Virus record (IMG/VR): IMGVR_UViG_3300017917_001283
Location: 1-23,897 of that record
Direction: 5' to 3' (one strand)
Source of the DNA: a virus
Length of the DNA: 23,897 nucleotides
Shown: positions 14,397 to 22,043 of the stretch, in pieces
How positions within the stretch are numbered: position 1 is the first letter of the stretch
Layout: each line of letters begins with the position of its first letter
The notes under the pieces: model-generated
The model's input: only the letters and a program-made list of their open reading frames with translations
What the model was told of the DNA's origin: nothing
Databases searched by the model: none
Program-made: the position numbers and the translations under genes

Positions 14397-15170
14397 TTAA
14401 GAGTCAAAATTTTTTATTTTACCCAAATTTGTTGTTTGATATATATAACTCATAACCTTTCTTTTTGTTATTGGAATTAAGGTTTGTTCCATAGGTAAAT
14501 CTTGATTACACTCCATTTGAAATACTGGAAACATTTTGACATTTTTTGTTTTACTAAAGGTAGAATGGGTTTCAATTACTGAAGTCAATGTTACATCCTC
14601 AAGAATATTTTCATATATCAATTTAATGGTATTTTGATTGATGTTCGGGATTTTTCGGGATTTTTTGATTTGATATTCCCATATGTAAACTTTATTATCT
14701 TGCTTCTTATAAAAGAAAATAAAACCAATCCCCAAATGAAGATTATTTTTATTCTTTTTTAAGGTGATATCAATAGTATCGAATGCAACATTCCATATTG
14801 ATTTTGCGTGGTTGAATACTTCATATAATTTTGCATTGGAGTATTCAATTGTCTTTTTTAACTCGATAGCTTCATCCTCCGAGAGTTTTCTTGGTTTTTT
14901 TGGATATAAGTCCCTTAATAGAATTTCATCATCACATGATTGAAATTTCTTATCTGTTAACAATAAAGTATTTTCTTTGTTAAGGGATTGTATGTTTGCC
15001 AAATGTAGGGATAACTCTACAAAATCCGGATAAATTTCAAAATTATTTAAACTTTGTTCACATTTTTGTATGTAACCTAAAAGGGTATATTTGTTATATT
15101 CAAAATCCAATGGTTCTTTTAACATCCACTCGGGATTTAATTTGAAATCTATTTTTTTCTTTCTTCCCAT
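14397..15170 (-). CDS. Hypothetical phage protein
   Basis: A 257-residue protein with a basic start (M-G-R-K-K-K-I-D-F-K) and a helical N-terminal half (to about residue 130), then a beta-rich half (about 140-250). It is soluble, with no signal peptide or metal motif. I do not recognise a named family. It begins at ATG 15170, 30 bases after the stop of the WCT-motif gene 15201-16955. No terminator lies between, so it may share that gene's transcript. Function unknown. Confidence 0.7.
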   Translation of the reverse strand: MGRKKKIDFKLNPEWMLKEPLDFEYNKYTLLGYIQKCEQSLNNFEIYPDFVELSLHLANIQSLNKENTLLLTDKKFQSCDDEILLRDLYPKKPRKLSEDEAIELKKTIEYSNAKLYEVFNHAKSIWNVAFDTIDITLKKNKNNLHLGIGFIFFYKKQDNKVYIWEYQIKKSRKIPNINQNTIKLIYENILEDVTLTSVIETHSTFSKTKNVKMFPVFQMECNQDLPMEQTLIPITKRKVMSYIYQTTNLGKIKNFDS

Positions 15171-15200
15171 AAAAAAATAATAACCAAAGTTTTATAAGAA

Positions 15201-16955
15201 TCAATTGATTCTCATAACATAATACCATTCATCTTTAACTTTCACCTCATCAGCGTTTCCATCATATCCATTTAAAATGTTAGCATAACCATCGGTATCT
15301 ATAACATCTTGTATAAATGATTTTCTATCGATAAAATTGTTATAATCTAAACCCCAATCATTAATATAACCTGCAGGGTCATATTTAACATCTCTAAGTC
15401 TATCTTCAACCGCCGCTTCTATCAATTCTTCAGGATATTCTCCTTCAGGACTTGATTCAATATCGGATATCTCATCATTTATTTCTTCAATTTCGGCATT
15501 TATTTCATCAATATTATTTTGAATTTCGTCATCATCTTCACCACCTAATTCATATTCAAGTCTTTCAACTTTTGCTTCAAACACCTCAATCTTTCTTTTT
15601 AGAAAACTTATTTGGTCTTCTTGTTCGTCCGATAACATTCTATCTTCTTCAGCCAAATAAGATTCAGGACTCTCTCTAACATCATCATCAAAAAAATCTC
15701 TAAAATAATCAACCACTTCACCGGTATCAATATGATTCATTACAAAACTTTTATGATACCCGTCGTATCCAATATCATCAATTAGTGAGTCAGTTTTATC
15801 ATATGCACTACTTTCCATTTCCCTTTCAGTTCCAACCGCATATTCTCTATCATCCAATCCCGCATCAATCACAATAAATTCTGTGGTATCATAAAACTCA
15901 CCATTCGGTATTATATTATAAACATCAATTTTGTTATTAAATTCGGATAACTCATCTTCCAAATCACTAATCTCATCAAGTAAATCAGTTCTAGGTTCAT
16001 CACTATTGTCATATTCCGCCTGTAATCTTTCGATTTCAGTTTGAATTCTTTCCATCTCCACTCGGTCTTCATTTGTAATAACATCAACATCATTATTATC
16101 CACTAACCACTCTAATAAAGCATGTGCCTTTAATCCCTCTTCAGGACAAGCAGGGTCATCCAAAGACCACCAATCATCAAGTCTTCTTTCTTCCGCTTCA
16201 TTTCTTCTTCCCCGTAAAATTCTTTGGGTTTCTAAGGCTTGGAGTCTTTCTTTTTCTCTTTTAGCTGATACCTTATCTGAATATATTTTAATCTGCTCCG
16301 GATATTCTTTATTCATATAATCATCGACCGTATCTAAAATCTCTTTCAATTTATTTGAATTCCATAACCAACCACTTCGAATAACGTCATCCTTTGCGTC
16401 ATAAAATGTTTTATCCCCATCAAACTTTTTCAATAAAGCAACTTTATAATACGGGTTACTAGTTGGGAGAGTTCTATCCATAATATAAAACAATTTCCCA
16501 TCTTCATTGTAACGACTAAATTGTTGGTTATTAGTTGCTGCGGTACACCACTTGGTTCCCTTACCATAATAACAAGAAGAATCCAATGTCAATGGATTAA
16601 CTATAAAATATCTACCATCATCATACACAACATTACCACCACTAACAGGTTTTACTTTACGTCTTAATCTTTGTTCGTATTCAGTTAACGCGGACAATAA
16701 TTGTCCAACGCTCTTATATTGATATAAGTCTGTTATTGGTAAGTTAGTAGAAATCTTTTCAAATTTATTCAATGCGTTTGATAATTTATCCAAATTTTCT
16801 TCAAAATTTATATTGTCTAAATTTTTTCCAACCCAATCCAAAAATTTATGAGGAACTTTCGAAACTATGTTATTCACATTATTCCCAAATTTTTGAGAAT
16901 ACTTTGATTTGAAATCATTGACTCTACCTTCCTGTATTAATCTTACAAAATCCAT
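15201..16955 (-). CDS. WCT-motif phage protein with long acidic coiled-coil region (paralogue 2 of 3)
   Basis: A 584-residue protein. After a helical N-terminal region (1-105) comes the WCT domain: V-V-Y-D-D-G-R-Y-F-I-V (109-119), Y-G-K-G-T-K-W-C-T-A (130-139), F-x-x-Y-N-E-D-G-K-L-F-Y-I-M-D near 146-160, K-V-A-L (about 171) and F-Y-D-A-K-D-D-V-I (about 184-192). This is the clearest copy of the domain shared with 1561-2448 and 22044-23360. From about 220 to 520 the chain is very acidic, with two heptad-rich coiled coils (about 295-335 and 440-490). The C-terminus (about 525-584) looks like a small beta domain. Its start V-R-L-I-Q-E-G-R-V-N-D-F recalls N-termini of other phage proteins. Function unknown; scaffold-like architecture. 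Confidence 0.8.
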   Translation of the reverse strand: MDFVRLIQEGRVNDFKSKYSQKFGNNVNNIVSKVPHKFLDWVGKNLDNINFEENLDKLSNALNKFEKISTNLPITDLYQYKSVGQLLSALTEYEQRLRRKVKPVSGGNVVYDDGRYFIVNPLTLDSSCYYGKGTKWCTAATNNQQFSRYNEDGKLFYIMDRTLPTSNPYYKVALLKKFDGDKTFYDAKDDVIRSGWLWNSNKLKEILDTVDDYMNKEYPEQIKIYSDKVSAKREKERLQALETQRILRGRRNEAEERRLDDWWSLDDPACPEEGLKAHALLEWLVDNNDVDVITNEDRVEMERIQTEIERLQAEYDNSDEPRTDLLDEISDLEDELSEFNNKIDVYNIIPNGEFYDTTEFIVIDAGLDDREYAVGTEREMESSAYDKTDSLIDDIGYDGYHKSFVMNHIDTGEVVDYFRDFFDDDVRESPESYLAEEDRMLSDEQEDQISFLKRKIEVFEAKVERLEYELGGEDDDEIQNNIDEINAEIEEINDEISDIESSPEGEYPEELIEAAVEDRLRDVKYDPAGYINDWGLDYNNFIDRKSFIQDVIDTDGYANILNGYDGNADEVKVKDEWYYVMRIN

Positions 16956-17057
16956 TATGTTTTTTATTTATAAATACTTATTAATTATTATTATTTAATA
17001 TGAGTAAAGATAATATTTATCATATAACAACTAAATAAACCATTTAAATTAAATACT

Positions 17058-17213
17058 ATGGGATGTGGATGTAAAGGCGGCTCAAATGTTCAGCCAACAG
17101 TGCAACAAACTCAACAAGCTCAAGCTCAGAGAGAACAAACTACTGAAAGTGTTAAAAGCACTATCAAGAAGACAGTTGAGAAATATTACAATGTAAATAA
17201 GACTACTAAGTAA
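17058..17213 (+). CDS. Small Cys-Gly protein, 51 residues
   Basis: A 51-residue reading frame begins M-G-C-G-C-K-G-G, continues through a Q-rich linker (residues 12-27) and ends in a basic helix with K-K-T-V-E-K-Y-Y. It has an ATG, a stop and its own strong terminator 22 bases later (17236-17262), which supports real expression. The CGC start could bind metal or form disulphides; it is not a lipobox. I know of similar tiny proteins from phages of this group only by general resemblance. It is divergent from the WCT-motif gene 15201-16955; the 102-base gap must hold both promoters, but no clean TAnnTTTG is seen there. Confidence 0.7.
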   Translation: MGCGCKGGSNVQPTVQQTQQAQAQREQTTESVKSTIKKTVEKYYNVNKTTK

Positions 17214-17235
17214 TTTTTGTTGTATCAAAATTAAG

Positions 17236-17262
17236 AAGGGATAACATTTATCCCTTTTTTTT
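17236..17262 (+). terminator. Rho-independent terminator
   Basis: A perfect 9-bp stem (17236-17244 with 17248-17256), a 3-base loop and a T-run to 17262. It ends the transcript of the 51-residue protein. The next gene starts only 14 bases later. Confidence 0.9.
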
Positions 17263-17275
17263 ATATTTATAAGTG

Positions 17276-18286
17276 ATGAAAAATTTCAAGGATTTAATTA
17301 ATATGTTTAATGAGGGAGACACTGATTTCCTTAATTACATGAATGGTTTTGATACATTCTTAAGAATGGTTGAGAGGAGAGGTCTGATTAACGAATTAAA
17401 CTTCGATTTGATTTATGATAGTGAATATGAAAATGAATTTCTAATATTTTTATATAACCATAAAGATTATAGGGATGAGTTTTGGAATGTAGTAAGTAAC
17501 CATCTTTCCGATTTAAAAATTGAAAATGGTGTTCCAACCATAGTTATTAATGAACCCGGAGAATTCGCCAATCTATTTTGTAATAATAGAGAGATTAGTA
17601 CCGATACAATTCAAGCACTTTTAAATGGTGAATATGATAGTCATTCCTATGGTTGGAGTTCTTATGACTTAACCGACGATGTTTATAGTGATGTAATTGA
17701 AGAACTAACCAAGGAAAACTTATTATACCTAAAAGAATATATTATTAAATCGTTAGAAGGTAAACAAATTGAACCTTACACTGAATTACTTGAGGATTAT
17801 GCTCAACAACAAGGTCATCCTGAATATGTTATTATCGACCAATCCAATATAGACCAAGTGGTTGATAATTCAGAGACAATGAATGAACTAATGGATAATG
17901 AACTTGATGAATTAAAAAGTGAGTTATATAGTATCTATGGTTCCGCATATAATACCGCATATGAAGATGAATTATATGAATCTGTTTGGAATGAATTAGA
18001 AACTTATTTTGAAAAAGGCCAGTGGATTAGTAAACCTCACCCATACAAAGAAAATACTTCAGTAGAGACATACACCGCAAAGACCAAAGGTATTGATTCA
18101 ATTATTTTAGATTTTTTAAAACAAAATAAAGGTCAGTATGGTGCATATGGTTCATTAGAATATTATGGTTCATTAATCGGTATAATCCAAGAAACCGCAG
18201 ATTGTTTAAGTTTTTATCCTTCTGACTATCCTGATTCGAGGGTAGTTGATAAGAACATCAATATGTATTTTGGAGATTATATCTAA
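17276..18286 (+). CDS. Hypothetical acidic phage protein
   Basis: A 336-residue acidic protein rich in D, E, Y and N, with no signal peptide, membrane segment or known motif. The first residues, M-K-N-F-K-D-L-I-N-M-F-N-E-G, look like an amphipathic helix similar to the start of the first gene (V-K-N-F-L-K-I-L). I chose the ATG at 17276; a GTG just before it is in frame. The start lies 6 bases after TATATTTA, which itself overlaps the T-run of the preceding terminator, so the transcript may be nearly leaderless. Function unknown. Confidence 0.75.
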   Translation: MKNFKDLINMFNEGDTDFLNYMNGFDTFLRMVERRGLINELNFDLIYDSEYENEFLIFLYNHKDYRDEFWNVVSNHLSDLKIENGVPTIVINEPGEFANLFCNNREISTDTIQALLNGEYDSHSYGWSSYDLTDDVYSDVIEELTKENLLYLKEYIIKSLEGKQIEPYTELLEDYAQQQGHPEYVIIDQSNIDQVVDNSETMNELMDNELDELKSELYSIYGSAYNTAYEDELYESVWNELETYFEKGQWISKPHPYKENTSVETYTAKTKGIDSIILDFLKQNKGQYGAYGSLEYYGSLIGIIQETADCLSFYPSDYPDSRVVDKNINMYFGDYI

Positions 18287-18340
18287 AACTATTCACTTTT
18301 TCTTTTTTTTCAGGTAATTTTGTAACAAAAAAGAAAGACA

Positions 18341-19084
18341 ATGATTTTAAAATCTCCATCAAGTAAAATATCAATCACCAATTTATTTTCAGATTTCATT
18401 TTAAGTAAAATACCTATGGATGAACAATCTATAATTCAAGTCATTGATTGTTTAAATTTCTATGTAGTTAAAGGTTACACAAGCCATAATGAACCATTGA
18501 ACTTATCTGAAATTAAAGATGAGTTTATTTCAAAATTTGAAGAGCAACTAAAAGACACCAAATTAACACACACAATTGATTTGATTGAATATGGTAGTAA
18601 ATTACCTTCTCAAAAGTCTTTTACATTTGCGTTCCACAATACTAAAAATTGTTCCTATAGTCATACACAAATTAAATCATTTGAAGAGAACAATACTTTA
18701 TCATACGATTACCAATACTATTTAAAAGAAATTGAAGGTAATTCAATTAATTATTCCGAATTCCCTCACGGATATTCGTTGGGTCAAGGTAGGTTACATT
18801 ATTATTATGGTAAACATATTTTTTACAATATACCTCCATCATATCCTGTCACTAGTTTAGTCTTGACATTATCGAACGAGGAGAACGAAGATTCAATCTT
18901 AATTAAAAATATTTCAGGTGAAATAGATGAAGTATTAACATCAGCAGTTTTAGATGTATTTGAATTTGATATGTCTTGGTTAGAACAAGAACTAAAAAAA
19001 GTGGATTGGTATATTGAATTAACCGACCCACTTTTAGAATACGACTTTCTTAAAAAGAAAGTTAAAGATTTTATAATTTTTTAG
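18341..19084 (+). CDS. Hypothetical protein
   Basis: A 247-residue soluble protein of mixed helix and strand, of no family I recognise. A central stretch rich in Y, H and S (about residues 105-165) resembles a beta-rich binding domain, but no catalytic motif is evident. It follows gene 17276-18286 after 54 bases with no terminator, so the two may be one transcript. An A-rich, purine-rich stretch precedes the ATG at 18341. Its stop overlaps the convergent glutaredoxin gene by 4 bases with no terminator between, so the transcripts likely overlap as antisense. Confidence 0.7.
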   Translation: MILKSPSSKISITNLFSDFILSKIPMDEQSIIQVIDCLNFYVVKGYTSHNEPLNLSEIKDEFISKFEEQLKDTKLTHTIDLIEYGSKLPSQKSFTFAFHNTKNCSYSHTQIKSFEENNTLSYDYQYYLKEIEGNSINYSEFPHGYSLGQGRLHYYYGKHIFYNIPPSYPVTSLVLTLSNEENEDSILIKNISGEIDEVLTSAVLDVFEFDMSWLEQELKKVDWYIELTDPLLEYDFLKKKVKDFIIF

Positions 19085-19380
19085 ATTATTCCTGAATTTT
19101 TCATGTGACCTTTAATGATGTCAACCGCTTCGGTTAACTCATTATAGTTGCGTTCAGGTGCGTATAGGAATGACTCATGTTTATCCTCATTTCCTTCAAT
19201 AATTAATAATGATGGTATCATATCATTGTCCGTAACTTCAACAAATAAATCATATTCATCTTTGTATTCATCGATATCTCGGTCAAAAAATTCAATACCT
19301 TCACTGGTTAGCATGTCTTTAAAATCTACACAGAATGGACATCCTTTCATCGTATAAACGATAATGTTTAAATCTTTCAT
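19081..19380 (-). CDS. Glutaredoxin-like protein
   Basis: A 99-residue protein with the thioredoxin fold: strand I-I-V-Y-T (6-10), active site C14-P-F-C17, and the cis-proline loop M-I-P-S (54-57), P56. The CPFC site is of the glutaredoxin or NrdH type. It reduces disulphides or mixed glutathione disulphides in the cytoplasm; phage examples often supply electrons to ribonucleotide reductase, though none is in this window. It lies 2 bases after the thioredoxin gene in the same leftward operon. An extended acidic segment (about 36-53) sits between strand 2 and the cis-proline. Confidence 0.88.
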   Translation of the reverse strand: MKDLNIIVYTMKGCPFCVDFKDMLTSEGIEFFDRDIDEYKDEYDLFVEVTDNDMIPSLLIIEGNEDKHESFLYAPERNYNELTEAVDIIKGHMKNSGII

Positions 19381-19382
19381 AG

Positions 19383-19700
19383 TTAATTAAATTTACCAAC
19401 CATTTCTAAGATGGTTTCTTCTTGTTTAAGTCCGGACTCAGAAAATATTTCATTTCCGTTAACGAATCCTTTGATTGTTGGAATACTTCTTATTCCCAAT
19501 TCTCTAGCAAATTCTGAATTTAATTCAACGTCCATGGTATATAATTGGACTTCAGAACCCTCATTTTTGACTTGTTCAGAGACTTTTTCAAAAGTAGGTT
19601 TCATCATTTTACATGGTCCACACCATTTTGCGTGGAAATCCACAATTAGTTTATCTCCGTTTTCAATTTTTTGTTTTAATTCTTCTGTTGTAATTTCCAT
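19383..19700 (-). CDS. trxA: Thioredoxin
   Basis: A 105-residue thioredoxin of standard length. It has strand L-I-V-D-F-H (18-23), W26-C27-G-P-C30-K active site, D97-less C-terminal helix, and I-R-S-I-P-T cis-proline loop at about 71-76. It is a cytoplasmic disulphide reductase. Phage thioredoxins can feed ribonucleotide reductase, and in T7 the host protein acts as a polymerase clamp; neither link can be shown here. It sits 3 bases after gene 19704-20036 and 2 before the glutaredoxin, so the redox pair is translated together. No signal peptide. Confidence 0.92.
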   Translation of the reverse strand: MEITTEELKQKIENGDKLIVDFHAKWCGPCKMMKPTFEKVSEQVKNEGSEVQLYTMDVELNSEFARELGIRSIPTIKGFVNGNEIFSESGLKQEETILEMVGKFN

Positions 19701-19703
19701 AAA

Positions 19704-20036
19704 TTAAATTGTTTTTTTATATTCTTTTAATAATTGAGAGGTGAATAAATTCAACTCATTTAATTGTTTTATGTCGTAATAGATGTTCAAACAAACATCA
19801 CCCTTATTACCTATAAATAGAGATAAATAAAATTCTTGTTTGGTTTTATATATTCTATTATGTTGTATTACGGACCCATCTTTAATGTCCATTGAATTTT
19901 CCGAATAGACTAGTTCAAAATTTCTTTTGCCGATAAATTCAGTAAAACTAGTGTCCGGAACTTCTAATTTTAACAAAGACAAGATTCCTTTTTCGTTTTC
20001 AATTCTTTCAATAAATTTGTTGTTTTTCAATATCAT
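19704..20036 (-). CDS. Hypothetical protein
   Basis: A 110-residue soluble protein with alternating strands and a C-terminal amphipathic helix (about 88-108); no family recognised. Its ATG overlaps the stop of the PcfJ-like gene in an ATGA junction (20033-20036), a sign of translational coupling, and the thioredoxin gene follows 3 bases later. It is therefore the second gene of a four-gene leftward operon of PcfJ-like protein, this protein, thioredoxin and glutaredoxin. Function unknown. Confidence 0.7.
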   Translation of the reverse strand: MILKNNKFIERIENEKGILSLLKLEVPDTSFTEFIGKRNFELVYSENSMDIKDGSVIQHNRIYKTKQEFYLSLFIGNKGDVCLNIYYDIKQLNELNLFTSQLLKEYKKTI

Positions 20037-21661
20037 ATATCATTATTTTCCCAAGTAAGGTTTCCAATTTCGTCCCATTTTGATGTAGTCTCAATTACTA
20101 TTCCATTCGCACATTTCTTTTTAATTTGGACGGTTTCAAATCTTTCATCTTCAATATAAGATAACATAATTTTATCTAATTTCAATAGAACTTCATCCCA
20201 ATCTTTACCTAATCTCTCATTAAACCTACCTAAACTTTGAACCCTACTAATTTTTAGGGTTGGAGATTGTTTTACTTGATACTCTATAGTTGCCCTTTCA
20301 TTTGAATCAATATTTTGTTTACGCAATGACACTATAATTGAACCTGGTCTGGCTATGTATGTTTTAACACAATTTGACTGAATTATACTTTCTTCATTAT
20401 AATTTGAACTATTATCTAAAAGTTTTGGATAATAAATGTCCCCACCAATTGTTATTGGTTTTTCAATAATATCATAACTATATTCCGGATAAATTCTATC
20501 GTAACTACCATTACGATAATATTCTATTTTATTAGTCCACTCTATATGTTCATCACGAAATTGCATATCATTACTTGATAACCATTTTAATTCAACTTCA
20601 CCAAATCTTTTAAGTTGAATATAAAAATTGATGTGGTCATATAACGTATGTTGATTAATCATATTATTAACCACCATTAGTTTAAATAAATTAAAAAATT
20701 TTCTTAACTCTTCTTTTGATGTATAACTAAAAAATACTTCAGGAATATCATTAAAATAGTATTTTGAGTTTAAGCAAGCAAGAATAAATTGACTATCTTG
20801 ATTCACCCAATCATCGCCAAAAAACTTTTTAGCTTTAGAAAATAATTCAAAGTTAAAATCTTCACACAAATGTAACGCTGATTTAATTTTTTTACCTGAG
20901 AAGTTATGACGCTCCATTATTGCATCAATCATTCGATTACCATTCTTCTTTAATATCTTTTTAATTTCTTTTCCATACCACTCCCCTTTGAATACATAAA
21001 AATTATTAGGGATTTTTACATTTCTCTTATCTAAATAAAATTTAAATAATCTATCATCAAAAGATAAGTAATCTAAGTCACTATGTTTGGAAAATTGGGA
21101 TGTAAAGATTGTGAAAATTTCATTAATAATATCTGTTTTTTCTCTATTCTCCTCTTCACCTATAGTGACTCCTCCCAGTGCCGAAGTAATATCATGTTTC
21201 ATCTGATTTAAGATATGATTATAAAAACAATTTCTTCTAATGTTTTTACGATATTTTCGTTTCAAGTGATAATTCATGATACTACCATTATAAACATCTC
21301 CGGTTTTAATATTCACCGTAACATACCTCATACTCTTATTTATTTTAAACCATGGTTTACCTACCTTACGTTGTCTATTATTTAGAAACAATTTTAAAGA
21401 TATCTTGTCACCATATTTTTCAACTACAATTAGATGTAATTGCTCAGTAATTTGATACAATGGATTACCATAATTTTCTAAAAAACATTCTTGAGTTGAA
21501 CTAGTACTTATTGGATAATATATTGGATGTTTTTTAAAGTCAGTATGCGTTAGAAGTGAATTATTAATAAATCCTTCTTCAAGTTCATCAATAGGATTAT
21601 AATTCCTATATTGGATATTATAATAACTTCTAATTTCTTTTTTATACAACACTTCTTTCAT
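20033..21661 (-). CDS. PcfJ-like protein
   Basis: A 542-residue basic protein. Residues about 415-500 fit the C-terminal signature of PcfJ-like proteins: a segment ending S-N-C-V-x-x-Y (429-435), then S-I-I-V-S-L-R-K (441-448), then A-T-I-E-Y (about 456) and K-I-S-R-V-Q-S-L-G-R-F-N (about 470-480). PcfJ was named on an enterococcal conjugative plasmid; its relatives are frequent in phages and plasmids and their function is unknown. The N-terminal 400 residues are largely helical with no known domain. A TATATTTG element lies only 4 bases before the ATG (21666-21673), so the message may have almost no leader. It heads the operon that includes the thioredoxin and glutaredoxin. Confidence 0.75.
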   Translation of the reverse strand: MKEVLYKKEIRSYYNIQYRNYNPIDELEEGFINNSLLTHTDFKKHPIYYPISTSSTQECFLENYGNPLYQITEQLHLIVVEKYGDKISLKLFLNNRQRKVGKPWFKINKSMRYVTVNIKTGDVYNGSIMNYHLKRKYRKNIRRNCFYNHILNQMKHDITSALGGVTIGEEENREKTDIINEIFTIFTSQFSKHSDLDYLSFDDRLFKFYLDKRNVKIPNNFYVFKGEWYGKEIKKILKKNGNRMIDAIMERHNFSGKKIKSALHLCEDFNFELFSKAKKFFGDDWVNQDSQFILACLNSKYYFNDIPEVFFSYTSKEELRKFFNLFKLMVVNNMINQHTLYDHINFYIQLKRFGEVELKWLSSNDMQFRDEHIEWTNKIEYYRNGSYDRIYPEYSYDIIEKPITIGGDIYYPKLLDNSSNYNEESIIQSNCVKTYIARPGSIIVSLRKQNIDSNERATIEYQVKQSPTLKISRVQSLGRFNERLGKDWDEVLLKLDKIMLSYIEDERFETVQIKKKCANGIVIETTSKWDEIGNLTWENNDI

Positions 21662-21665
21662 AATG

Positions 21666-21673
21666 CAAATATA
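21666..21673 (-). promoter_or_regulatory. Bacteroidota -7 element at a near-leaderless start
   Basis: TATATTTG on the minus strand, 4 bases before the ATG at 21661. It overlaps the T-run of the terminator at 21672-21712. A TTG exists upstream but at 25 bases, too far for the usual spacing, so the -33 element is weak or absent. Confidence 0.45.
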
Positions 21674-21712
21674 AAAAAAAAATGGTAATCGTATTAAACA
21701 ATTACCATTTTT
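21672..21712 (-). terminator. Terminator after gene 21735-22022
   Basis: On the minus strand a 12-bp stem (21701-21712 with 21678-21689) with an 11-base loop runs into a T-run. It ends the transcript from 22044-23360 and 21735-22022. The stem is AT-rich, so it may leak into the next operon. Confidence 0.8.
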
Positions 21713-21734
21713 ATATCTTAAATTTATTTTTTTT

Positions 21735-22022
21735 TTAAATTATTGAACCAAATTTTGTTCCAATTATATAATTTTCGGACATTTCTTCATCTATCCTTAC
21801 ATCCTCAGATGGTCTACGATTAATCTCAACACAAATGTCAATTATTTGTTTTTGAGTAAGTTGTGGGTCATCACCTCTTTTTACATTTTCAGTTGAGGCA
21901 ACCTTAACTTTATCGTAAAATTCTTCTTCCATTTCTTTTGGAACCAAACTCAATAAATCATTTGGATTCGATTTAAAGAAGTTTTTGAAGTTACTTATGT
22001 ATATCTCAACATCAACACTCAT
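21735..22022 (-). CDS. Hypothetical phage protein
   Basis: A 95-residue, mostly helical, acidic protein. The start was set at the ATG at 22022 (M-S-V-D-V-E-I-Y); an in-frame TTG at 22031 is less likely. N-P-N-D-L-L-S-L-V-P (about 20-29) and L-T-Q-K-Q-I-I-D-I-C-V-E-I (about 55-67) read like parts of small conserved phage proteins I have seen, but no function is known to me. It lies 21 bases after the stop of the WCT-LRR gene and is followed by a terminator, so it is the last gene of that transcript. Confidence 0.7.
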   Translation of the reverse strand: MSVDVEIYISNFKNFFKSNPNDLLSLVPKEMEEEFYDKVKVASTENVKRGDDPQLTQKQIIDICVEINRRPSEDVRIDEEMSENYIIGTKFGSII

Positions 22023-22043
22023 TTTTAACAATTTAATAGGTTA

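Noticed and set aside
16965-16972. TATAAATA as a T4-type late promoter upstream of gene 15201-16955
   Set aside because: Similar A/T octamers occur upstream of genes in both orientations in this AT-rich DNA, and the better promoters here are of TAnnTTTG type.
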